Positions 1 to 5,524 of a stretch of 11,358 bases of DNA are shown here, piece after piece. The notes under the pieces are model-generated. The model had not been told where the DNA came from. It ran no database searches and worked only from the letters and a program-made list of their open reading frames with translations. The first letter of the stretch is position 1. Each line of letters starts with the position of its first letter. The stretch lies in NCBI GenBank assembly GCA_002329575.1, contig DCTK01000065.1, positions 8,971-20,328 on the forward strand, given 5' to 3'. The DNA comes from Sutterella sp. UBA1442. Lineage in GTDB: Bacteria > Pseudomonadota > Gammaproteobacteria > Burkholderiales > Burkholderiaceae_F. Position numbers and translations under genes: made by a program.

Positions 1-147
1 GACGAAAAGACATTGACGGTACATTATTTCCGTCAAGCTCGCCTTCATGAAACCGCTGTGAAAAAGATGGCGAATAAAGAAAAAAGTCTTTTTAAAGCGA
101 AAAAACAGACAAAGGCGTTGTCCACTTGGATTGGGCAAGGGTATTAA
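1..147 (+). CDS. 3' end of an unidentified gene (partial, cut by window edge)
   Basis: Frame 1 is open from the first base to a TAA at 145-147 and gives the last 48 residues of a protein. The tail is rich in lysine and arginine (for example KKMANKEKSLFKAKKQTKAL) and ends in WIGQGY. No membrane segment or known motif is visible. A hairpin candidate follows 30 bases later, as expected at the end of a transcription unit. I do not recognise the family. A lysine-rich tail of this kind is common in nucleic-acid-binding proteins but is not diagnostic. The reading frame could be fortuitous, but 48 stop-free codons followed directly by a terminator-like hairpin favour a real gene end. Confidence 0.55.
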   Translation, partial: DEKTLTVHYFRQARLHETAVKKMANKEKSLFKAKKQTKALSTWIGQGY

Positions 148-176
148 AGCGTTTGGCGTTTAACACTCGATAAAGA

Positions 177-207
177 GTTCCCTTACGGGAACGCAACTTT
201 TTGTTGC
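177..207 (+). terminator. Tandem hairpins, probable terminator of the upstream gene
   Basis: GTTCCC (177-182), loop TTAC, GGGAAC (187-192) is a perfect 6-bp hairpin. It is followed at once by GCAAC (193-197), TTTTT (198-202), GTTGC (203-207), a second short hairpin whose loop is the T run. The first stem plus the T run five bases later looks like a weak intrinsic terminator for the gene ending at 147. It sits immediately upstream of the rplM -35 box, so it would insulate that promoter. Confidence 0.4.
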
Positions 208-214
208 CATAGGT

Positions 215-243
215 TTGTTTTTCTTGAATTTTTTATGTAAAAT
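215..243 (+). promoter_or_regulatory. Sigma-70 promoter of rplM-rpsI
   Basis: TTGTTT (215-220) and TAAAAT (238-243) are separated by exactly 17 bases, in an AT-rich stretch after a terminator-like hairpin. Transcription would start near 250, leaving an untranslated leader of about 155 nt before rplM. No competing promoter of similar quality is seen closer to the gene. Confidence 0.6.
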
Positions 244-249
244 TTGCCC

Positions 250-404
250 TCTTGTTATCGAACAGGTGTTTCTCTGTCGCCTGTCGCGATAGCGGGAATG
301 AAGAATTTTTTCGGCTCTGTCGCTGGTGCTTGCGGCCTTAAGCGATATTCCGGTAGCGTACGAGGCACGGTGCTTCGTGCGTTTTATTAATAGGTGAAAC
401 AATA
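250..404 (+). promoter_or_regulatory. Structured 5' leader of rplM, candidate L13 autoregulatory region
   Basis: The leader can fold into at least two hairpins. The first pairs TATCG (256-260) with CGATA (287-291) and ACAGG (262-266) with CCTGT (280-284), across a small internal loop. The second pairs GCACG (365-369) with CGTGC (376-380) and is followed by GTTTTATT (381-388), like a weak attenuator. The Shine-Dalgarno AGGTGA (392-397) comes directly after it. CTCTGTCGC occurs twice (272-280 and 315-323). In E. coli, L13 represses its own rplM-rpsI mRNA, so this leader is a plausible site for a similar circuit. That role is inference. Confidence 0.4.
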
Positions 405-833
405 ATGAAAACCTTCTCGGCTAAGCCGCTCGAAGTGACCCGTGAATGGTTCGTGGTTGATGCTACGGACAAGATTGTCGGTCACCTCGCTGCTGAAATT
501 GCTACCCGTTTGCGTGGCAAGCACAAGCCTGAATACACGCCGCACGTTGATACGGGCGACTACATCGTCGTGATCAATGCTTCCAAGATGAAGATGAGCG
601 GTAACAAGGCCTCTGACAAGCGTTACTTCCGTCACACGGGTTATCCCGGCGGCATCATCGAAACGACGTTCGAAAAGATGCAAGCACGCTTCCCGGGCCG
701 CGCCCTTGAAATCGCTGTTAAGGGTATGCTCCCGAAGGGCCCGTTGGGTTACCAAATGATTAAGAAGTTGAAGATCTATGCCGGTGAAGAACACCCGCAT
801 ACGGCTCAACAACCCAAGAACCTCGACATCTAA
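405..833 (+). CDS. rplM: 50S ribosomal protein L13 (uL13)
   Basis: L13 is an early-assembling protein of the large ribosomal subunit that binds 23S rRNA. The protein is 142 residues, the same length as E. coli L13. It carries the conserved N-terminal block ([25 protein letters not shown] at about 37-52) and the family signature region [11 protein letters not shown] (105-115), then HPHTAQQP (130-137). The ATG at 405 has AGGTGA at 392-397, seven bases away. rpsI follows after 12 bases in the usual bacterial order. Codon choice is that of a highly expressed gene (AAG, CGT, GGT/GGC, GAA). The long reverse-strand frame over rplM and rpsI is a shadow. Confidence 0.98.
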   Translation: MKTFSAKPLEVTREWFVVDATDKIVGHLAAEIATRLRGKHKPEYTPHVDTGDYIVVINASKMKMSGNKASDKRYFRHTGYPGGIIETTFEKMQARFPGRALEIAVKGMLPKGPLGYQMIKKLKIYAGEEHPHTAQQPKNLDI

Positions 834-845
834 TAAGGATTCGGC

Positions 846-1238
846 ATGATCGGCAATTACAATTACGGCACCGGCCGTCGCAAGAGTTCCGTGGCCCGCG
901 TCTTTATTAAGCGCGGTTCCGGTAAGATCGTTGTCAACGGTCGTCCTTTGAATGAATACTTCCACCGTGAAACCGGCCGTATGGTCGTGATGCAACCGTT
1001 GGAACTCACCGACAACGTGGAAACGTTTGACGTGATGGTCAACGTGCGCGGTGGTGGCGAAACGGGTCAAGCCGGCGCTGTGCGTCACGGCATCACCCGT
1101 GCTTTGATCGATTACGATGAAGGCTTGAAGGCCCAATTGTCCGCCGCGGGCTTTGTGACCCGTGACGCTCGCGAAGTCGAACGTAAGAAGGTCGGTCTTC
1201 GCAAGGCCCGTCGCCGTAAGCAATTCTCCAAGCGTTAA
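846..1238 (+). CDS. rpsI: 30S ribosomal protein S9 (uS9)
   Basis: S9 sits in the head of the small subunit, and its basic C-terminal tail reaches toward the P-site tRNA. The 130-residue product equals E. coli S9 in length. It shows the family signature [19 protein letters not shown] (69-87) and the basic end [12 protein letters not shown] with the terminal Lys-Arg that contacts tRNA. AAGGA at 835-839 lies six bases before the ATG, overlapping the region just after the rplM stop, so the two genes form one operon. A strong terminator begins 28 bases after the stop, so the operon ends here. Confidence 0.98.
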   Translation: MIGNYNYGTGRRKSSVARVFIKRGSGKIVVNGRPLNEYFHRETGRMVVMQPLELTDNVETFDVMVNVRGGGETGQAGAVRHGITRALIDYDEGLKAQLSAAGFVTRDAREVERKKVGLRKARRRKQFSKR

Positions 1239-1266
1239 TTTTCGGATCTCCGAGATTATCCTTGCG

Positions 1267-1300
1267 AACAAAAAGTCCGGCTCTGTCCGGACTTTTTGTT
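1267..1300 (+). terminator. Intrinsic terminator of rplM-rpsI
   Basis: AACAAAAAGTCCGG (1267-1280) pairs perfectly with CCGGACTTTTTGTT (1287-1300) around a 6-base loop. This gives a 14-bp stem whose 3' arm contains the T run. The A run in the 5' arm makes it formally symmetrical, but the only nearby upstream genes are on the + strand. Confidence 0.9.
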
Positions 1301-1330
1301 TCTGGCAATCATTACTGCGCCAACGAAACT

Positions 1331-1359
1331 TTTCCGCTTCTTGCGCTTAGCGCTACAAT
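1331..1359 (+). promoter_or_regulatory. Candidate promoter of the EamA permease gene with an overlapping palindrome
   Basis: A good -10 box, TACAAT (1354-1359), has a poor -35 match TTTCCG (1331-1336) at 17 bases. Start would be near 1366, about 25 bases before the ATG at 1392. The inverted repeat GCGCT-T-AGCGC (1343-1353) and the palindrome TAGCGCTA (1348-1355) lie between the boxes and overlap the -10, a position typical for a repressor site. No regulator can be named. Confidence 0.35.
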
Positions 1360-1391
1360 CTAAAAAATCTCAAAAATACACAGTTTCTTTT

Positions 1392-2282
1392 ATGACCGCC
1401 TTTGCCCTTTTTCTCGTGTTGTTTGCCGCACTTGTGCACGCAACGTGGAACATTTTTCTTAAAAAAGCTCGGGCTGGGCGAGCATTTTGGTGGGTAGCGT
1501 ATGTTGTAACGGCCGTTGTGTGTTTGCCGATTCTTCTCGTAGTGGATCCTGGTAGCCTGTCACGGATCACTCCTCAAGGATGGTTCGTCATTTGTTTGTC
1601 GGCTCCTATTCATGTCATCTATGGGCAGATTTTGCAATACAGCTACAAAAAAGCAGACTACAGCGTCGTATACCCGACGGCTCGTGGCACCGGTCCTCTG
1701 ATGACAGTTATTGCGGCTATCGTTGTTTTAGGAGAGGTCCCGAGCACTTTAGGTCTTCTCGGGATTGTGTGTATTTTAGGCGGTGTTATTTTTCTTTCTC
1801 TTCAAGGCTCTTCTGCAAAACCCGGCCAAAATGCCGACGTACGTACGGGGTTATTTTTGGGGACCGTGACAGGGGCTTTTATCGCCGCTTATTCGTTTTG
1901 TGATGCGTGGGCCGTGCAACAACAAACCGGTTTGACGCCGTTAAGCTTTTATTTTCCTTCAATTGCCATTCGTGCACTTATTTTTGCACCATTCGTGCTT
2001 GCACAAAAGGGTTGGAAAGACGAGATCAGAACGCTTTTGACTGTACCCTCACAAGCTAAGTCTTTGGCAATTGTTACGGTGGGTTCGCCTCTAGCCTACA
2101 TTACGGTGCTTTTTGCGATGACCATGGCACCTCTGGCCTATGTAGCCCCAACGCGCGAGACCGGTATGATGTTGGGTGTTGTGTTGGGAGCTCTGTTTCT
2201 GAAAGAGAAGATGAATGCAGTGCGCTTAATCGGCGTGGCAGCGATGACCCTAGGCGTGGTGTTAATCGGTTACGGCGGGTAG
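1392..2282 (+). CDS. EamA/DMT-family permease
   Basis: This 296-residue integral membrane protein has the two-repeat plan of the drug/metabolite transporter superfamily, with about ten membrane helices. The repeats span roughly residues 3-137 and 152-294. Each ends in a related motif: YSVVYPTARGTGPLM (90-104) with VVLGE (111-115), and LAYVAPTRETGMMLG (248-262) with FLKEK (269-273). Family members export amino acids, metabolites or toxic compounds; the substrate here cannot be read. The frame is open from 1296, but an upstream start would lie inside the rpsI terminator and add a basic non-membrane extension, so ATG 1392 is chosen. No clear Shine-Dalgarno precedes it. Convergent with brnQ. Confidence 0.85.
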   Translation: MTAFALFLVLFAALVHATWNIFLKKARAGRAFWWVAYVVTAVVCLPILLVVDPGSLSRITPQGWFVICLSAPIHVIYGQILQYSYKKADYSVVYPTARGTGPLMTVIAAIVVLGEVPSTLGLLGIVCILGGVIFLSLQGSSAKPGQNADVRTGLFLGTVTGAFIAAYSFCDAWAVQQQTGLTPLSFYFPSIAIRALIFAPFVLAQKGWKDEIRTLLTVPSQAKSLAIVTVGSPLAYITVLFAMTMAPLAYVAPTRETGMMLGVVLGALFLKEKMNAVRLIGVAAMTLGVVLIGYGG

Positions 2283-2302
2283 TCAGAAGTCTTCTGTCTC
2301 TT

Positions 2303-2332
2303 AAAAAACGGGGAAGCCACTGTGGCTTCCCC
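2303..2332 (-). terminator. Intrinsic terminator of brnQ
   Basis: GGGGAAGCC (2310-2318) pairs with GGCTTCCCC (2324-2332). Read on the minus strand, the hairpin is followed by G and TTTTTT (2308-2303), the classic layout, 24 bases after the brnQ stop. On the + strand the hairpin is followed by ATGTATTG with no T run, so it would stop the permease transcript less well. Confidence 0.85.
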
Positions 2333-2355
2333 ATGTATTGAAATCTCAGAAAACG

Positions 2356-3687
2356 TTAGTTCTTTTCCGGTACAAATTTCATCCAGGCTAAGCCCAACGC
2401 GTAACCGATAGCAGAGAACCAAATCCAGCTCATCCCGAGGCTATGCATTGGCACGTAGGCTGTGAGGAAACTTTCAATTCCTTCAAATTTGATGCCTGCT
2501 GTAGCCAAGCCGCTCAGGGTTGCCATCACGAACGTAAAGGCAATCGTAAAGGCATAAACGCATTGTCTGCCGTTAAAGAACTTGTGCGTAAAGAGCAAGA
2601 TGATCAGCACCACAGCCAGCGGGTAGATGAACATCAACACAGGAATCGTCGAGACGATAATCGTTTGCAGACCGAACATGCCGACCAAGAACGATACGAT
2701 CGAGAAGATCGTGACCCAGTAAATGTAGGTAAAGCGACCCGTAAGCTTTAAGAAATAGGCAGCGCAACAGGTAATCAAGCCGATAGCGGTAGACAAACAG
2801 GCCAAAAGCACGATTATCGACAAGATGATAGCGCCAGCATTGCCAAACAAGATCTTGGCCGACTCAGCCAGTACCGGAGCCCCCGTTGATTGCATGCCGA
2901 TGGCCGGAACACTTTCTGCACCGATTTTGGCGATGAAGATATAGATGAAGGCCAAAAGCGCAACGGCAACGATGCCGGACTTATAAACTTGTCGGGTAAT
3001 TTCGGCAGGATCCGTGATGCCACAGTCTTCTTTAACCACATTGACGACAAGAGTGGCAAAAACGAAGGCGGCAATAGCATCGAGCGTATTGTATCCGTCA
3101 ATGATGCCTTGCACGGCTGCGGTCACGGCCGTGGCGTAAGCTGCGGTCGGAGCTTGCGGCTCCCCTAAAGGAGAGATAAAAGACTGCACGATCAAGAGCA
3201 CAATCGTCAGCACCAGAGCCGGTGTCAAAAGCTTACCGATACGGTCGACAAGCTTTTGGGGCGAGGCCGAAAGCCAGAAAGAGATTAAAAAGAAAACTGC
3301 CAAGAAAATCGGCAACCCGAGTCCCAGGTGTTCTTTTGCCATGAAGGGACTGACGGCAATTTCGAAGGCGACCGTCCCCGTACGAGGAATGGCAAAGCAA
3401 GGACCGATGGCCAAATAAGCTACGATTGTGAAAAAGAGTCCGTAAAGAGGATGCGCACGGCCGGCGGCTTCTTGCAAATCACTGCAGCCCGAATAGCCCA
3501 TGGCCATCACCGCCAATAGGGGCATCCCGACCCCCGTAATACAGAAACCAATGAGAGCGTACCAAACATTCACGCCCGAGTTTTGTCCCATAGAGGCGGG
3601 GAAAATCAAGTTGCCGGCACCAAAAAAGAGTGCGAACAGCATTAACCCAATCGGGATATATCTAGTTGCAACATTTTTATTGCTCAT
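2356..3687 (-). CDS. brnQ: Branched-chain amino acid:cation symporter, LIVCS family
   Basis: BrnQ carriers import leucine, isoleucine and valine with Na+ or H+ through the inner membrane. The 443-residue protein is close in length to E. coli BrnQ and hydrophobic throughout, consistent with about 12 helices. Diagnostic stretches are FFGAGNLIFP (21-30), the GP (95-96) followed by AIPRT (99-103), and the later conserved segment with DGYNTLDAIAAFVFA. AAGGGA lies a few bases before the start codon at 3685-3687, supporting this start. It is the only gene in its transcription unit, with its own terminator at 2303-2332. A palindrome and an orphan terminator lie upstream and may regulate it. Transport of a related amino acid cannot be excluded. 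Confidence 0.93.
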   Translation of the reverse strand: MSNKNVATRYIPIGLMLFALFFGAGNLIFPASMGQNSGVNVWYALIGFCITGVGMPLLAVMAMGYSGCSDLQEAAGRAHPLYGLFFTIVAYLAIGPCFAIPRTGTVAFEIAVSPFMAKEHLGLGLPIFLAVFFLISFWLSASPQKLVDRIGKLLTPALVLTIVLLIVQSFISPLGEPQAPTAAYATAVTAAVQGIIDGYNTLDAIAAFVFATLVVNVVKEDCGITDPAEITRQVYKSGIVAVALLAFIYIFIAKIGAESVPAIGMQSTGAPVLAESAKILFGNAGAIILSIIVLLACLSTAIGLITCCAAYFLKLTGRFTYIYWVTIFSIVSFLVGMFGLQTIIVSTIPVLMFIYPLAVVLIILLFTHKFFNGRQCVYAFTIAFTFVMATLSGLATAGIKFEGIESFLTAYVPMHSLGMSWIWFSAIGYALGLAWMKFVPEKN

Positions 3688-3793
3688 GTTTTTTCCCTTT
3701 GTTTTTGTAGTAGTAAATTTTCATTTTATGGAACTAAGCCTGATTGCCCATAAGGGATAAGAATTAGACGGGCGTTTTCTTTTAGCAAAAGTA

Positions 3794-3805
3794 AGACAAT
3801 TGTCT
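3794..3805. promoter_or_regulatory. Perfect 12-bp palindrome upstream of brnQ, candidate operator
   Basis: AGACAATTGTCT is a perfect palindrome about 107 bases upstream of the brnQ start codon and directly after the T run of the minus-strand terminator at 3809-3841. Its dyad symmetry fits a dimeric repressor or activator. Lrp-type control is common for BCAA carriers, but this sequence does not obviously match a known Lrp consensus, so no regulator is named. Confidence 0.35.
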
Positions 3806-3808
3806 GAG

Positions 3809-3841
3809 AAAAACCCTCGAAAGAACAAGAGCTTTCGAGGG
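3809..3841 (-). terminator. Orphan minus-strand intrinsic terminator (small RNA end or brnQ attenuator)
   Basis: CCCTCGAAAG (3814-3823) and CTTTCGAGGG (3832-3841) form a perfect 10-bp stem with an 8-base loop. On the minus strand it is followed by TTTTT (3813-3809) and then CTC, a standard intrinsic terminator. On the + strand it is followed by TAAACG and would not terminate. No minus-strand gene lies upstream before the erpA promoter region, so it must end a short noncoding transcript or act in a long brnQ leader. Confidence 0.7.
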
Positions 3842-3895
3842 TAAACGCTAGGGTTGACCAGAAAAGTCGAGACGGAATGCATTTTTGTTAATGAG

Positions 3896-3924
3896 TTTAA
3901 AACTACCGAAAAAGGCAATGTCAG
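3896..3924 (-). promoter_or_regulatory. Possible minus-strand promoter feeding the orphan terminator
   Basis: On the minus strand CTGACA (3924-3919) and TTTAAA (3901-3896) are 17 bases apart. Initiation near 3889 would give an RNA of about 80 nt ending at the terminator at 3809-3841. The -35 matches consensus at five of six positions but the -10 at only four, so this is a weak prediction. Confidence 0.22.
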
Positions 3925-3973
3925 CATGGTGACAATGGGAATGTTGAGGACTGTGCAAACGGATGCAAAAGTC

Positions 3974-4005
3974 TTGCAATAGTATGTTGCTTTCGCGCGT
4001 ATAAT
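3974..4005 (+). promoter_or_regulatory. Promoter of erpA
   Basis: A perfect -10 box, TATAAT (4000-4005), lies 30 bases before the erpA start codon. The best -35 match, TTGCAA (3974-3979), is 20 bases away, longer than ideal, which suggests activator dependence or a weak basal promoter. I see no clear IscR consensus. Confidence 0.5.
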
Positions 4006-4035
4006 CAACCCGTTAATTTACAGGGAAGAATAACC

Positions 4036-4392
4036 ATGAGTGAAAATCAAACCCCGATGGCTCCCGAGCCTATTCATTTCACTGATGCAGCTGTAGCTAA
4101 AGTCAAGACCTTGATTGAAGAAGAAGGCAATGACAAACTGAAATTACGCGTGTTCGTGCAAGGCGGCGGCTGTGCAGGCTTTCAATACGGTTTTCAGTTT
4201 GATGAAAACATCAACGAAGACGATGCTCAGATGGTCAAAGACGGTGTGACGCTCTTGATTGATTCTTTGAGCTATCAGTACTTAGTGGGTGCTGAGATTG
4301 ACTTTAAAGAAGATTTAACGGGCGCACAATTTGTCATCCGCAATCCGAATGCGGTGACGACTTGCGGTTGCGGTTCTTCTTTTTCCGTCTAA
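4036..4392 (+). CDS. erpA: A-type iron-sulfur cluster carrier ErpA
   Basis: ErpA receives Fe-S clusters from the scaffold and inserts them into target apoproteins, in E. coli including isoprenoid-pathway enzymes IspG and IspH. The 118-residue protein has the three conserved cluster-binding cysteines: Cys46 in [11 protein letters not shown], and Cys110 and Cys112 in TTCGCGSSF. The residue after Cys46 is alanine where many members have serine, a minor variation. AGGGA at 4022-4026 lies nine bases before the ATG. The acidic segment after the first cysteine (DENINEDD) is typical. It is a single-gene unit with its own promoter, convergent with anmK. ErpA is preferred over IscA because of length and genomic position next to anmK and tyrS. 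Confidence 0.95.
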   Translation: MSENQTPMAPEPIHFTDAAVAKVKTLIEEEGNDKLKLRVFVQGGGCAGFQYGFQFDENINEDDAQMVKDGVTLLIDSLSYQYLVGAEIDFKEDLTGAQFVIRNPNAVTTCGCGSSFSV

Positions 4393-4435
4393 AAAGATCG
4401 GCGCTTCTTTGTGCTTAAGCCGGATAAAGGGCGCC
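4391..4435 (-). terminator. Possible terminator of the M23-anmK operon
   Basis: GGCGC (4400-4404) and CTTT (4407-4410) can pair with AAAG (4426-4429) and GCGCC (4431-4435). The anmK stop codon (4415-4417) lies in the large loop. On the minus strand the hairpin is followed by GATC and then TTTTT (4395-4391), which overlaps the erpA stop. The loop is long and the T run is displaced, so this is a modest candidate. Confidence 0.33.
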
Positions 4436-5518
4436 TAAAATTCTTAAACCGCTTGCGTGCGTTACAGCCGGGAGATTCCCGGCTTTTTTATTAATAAAGC
4501 GATATCCCAACCATGCAAATGCAGCCGCTTCTACCAACATAGGATCTAAGCCCAAAACGGATGTACTTTGGACAGTCAGGCCTGATTGAGACAGTGACTG
4601 CATGATAAGGGGATTAAAGACGCCGCCTCCACATACGTAAAGTTCTTGCGTCTCTGGGGCGGTTTGCTTGACAGCACGAATAATGCCCGCAACAGTGACT
4701 TCAACTAAAGTCCGTTGCACGTCCTCGGGTTTCAGCGTGGATAGTGCAGGGAAACGATTCAATAGCCATGCTTCATTGAAATACTCCCGGCCGGTACTTT
4801 TGGGAGCCGGTCGGACAAAGTATTCATCGGCCATTAGAACATTTAAAAGCTTCTCAACTACCACACCTTTTTGGGCAAATGCTGCATCTCGGTCAAACGA
4901 TTGACCGCAATGACGTTGTGTCCAGACATCCAATAGTGTGTTGCCCGGCCCGCAGTCAAAACCTAAAACAGGAGCTTGAGAACCTAAGGCGGGCAATAAA
5001 GTGACATTGGCAATACCACCGATGTTGACGATAGCCCGCTCAACATTGCCCGTAAAACGTTCTGCGTGAAAGGCGGGAACTAAAGGAGCTCCTTGACCGC
5101 CAGCGGCCATATCTCGGCTTCTTAAATCTGCAATGACGTCAAGTCCCGTTAACTCTGCAACAAGAGCAGGGTTATTGAGTTGAACGGTGAAACCAGCTTG
5201 AGGGCAGTGACGCACCGTTTGCCCGTGTACCGCAGCCGCACGGACCTCGTCAACCGAGAAAAGTCCTTCCGAGACAAGGTCGTTAATTGTTTGTGCATAA
5301 AGCGTTGCCAGCTCAAGGCTAAGAGCGCCTGCTCGCTCGATTTCATTGTGGCCGGGCGCAAGAATGGCTGTCAGCTTATCTTTTAGCGTTTGGGGGTAAG
5401 GGCGATAAGAGTGACCTAAAACTTGCATGTCACCGTCAAAGAATCGGCAGGCGACAGCATCAACGCCGTCAAGACTTGTGCCTGACATGACGCCGATAAA
5501 AATGGATTTTGCAGTCAT
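4415..5518 (-). CDS. anmK: Anhydro-N-acetylmuramic acid kinase
   Basis: AnmK uses ATP to open and phosphorylate 1,6-anhydro-MurNAc recovered from peptidoglycan, giving MurNAc-6-phosphate for cell-wall recycling in the cytoplasm. The 367 residues match the usual length. Visible motifs are the nucleotide-binding MSGTSLDGVD (11-20), DLRSRDMAAGGQGAPLVPAFH (131-151), FDCGPGNTLLD (187-197) whose first Asp, D188, aligns with the catalytic Asp of the family, KSTGREYFN (240-248) and LGLDPMLVEAAAFAWL (322-337). Its start codon lies seven bases past the M23 peptidase stop, without an obvious Shine-Dalgarno, so translation is probably coupled. The pairing of a wall-cutting enzyme with a wall-sugar recycler makes functional sense. 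Its 3' end contains the erpA terminator. Confidence 0.96.
   Translation of the reverse strand: MTAKSIFIGVMSGTSLDGVDAVACRFFDGDMQVLGHSYRPYPQTLKDKLTAILAPGHNEIERAGALSLELATLYAQTINDLVSEGLFSVDEVRAAAVHGQTVRHCPQAGFTVQLNNPALVAELTGLDVIADLRSRDMAAGGQGAPLVPAFHAERFTGNVERAIVNIGGIANVTLLPALGSQAPVLGFDCGPGNTLLDVWTQRHCGQSFDRDAAFAQKGVVVEKLLNVLMADEYFVRPAPKSTGREYFNEAWLLNRFPALSTLKPEDVQRTLVEVTVAGIIRAVKQTAPETQELYVCGGGVFNPLIMQSLSQSGLTVQSTSVLGLDPMLVEAAAFAWLGYRFINKKAGNLPAVTHASGLRILGALYPA
4467..4492 (+). terminator. Intrinsic terminator of erpA, embedded in anmK
   Basis: GCCGGGA (4467-4473) pairs with TCCCGGC (4477-4483), followed by TTTTTTATT (4484-4492). It lies 75 bases after the erpA stop and inside the convergent anmK reading frame, where it covers codons 346-351 (AGNLPA). 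On the minus strand the hairpin has no T run, so anmK transcription should pass. Confidence 0.85.
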
Positions 5519-5524
5519 GAGCGT

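Larger units (their letters stand above)
3688..4035. other. 348-base intergenic region between divergent brnQ and erpA
   Basis: No convincing protein gene lies here. A 95-codon minus frame across it has no Shine-Dalgarno, no family features and spans a terminator hairpin. The region holds, from left to right, the brnQ Shine-Dalgarno, a 12-bp palindrome, a minus-strand terminator with no gene feeding it, a possible minus promoter, and the erpA promoter. It is longer than a simple divergent promoter pair requires. Confidence 0.7.

Noticed and set aside
387..1271. 294-codon minus-strand open frame over rplM and rpsI
   Set aside because: It lies opposite two certain ribosomal protein genes, has no Shine-Dalgarno or family features, and arises from the codon bias of highly expressed genes.
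1296..1391. Upstream start for the EamA permease adding 32 residues
   Set aside because: It begins inside the rpsI terminator and upstream of the likely promoter, and adds a basic segment not expected before the first membrane helix.
3721..4008. 95-codon minus-strand frame upstream of brnQ as a gene or BCAA leader peptide
   Set aside because: No ribosome-binding site, it runs through the terminator hairpin, and its Leu/Ile/Val codons are scattered rather than clustered as in attenuation leaders.
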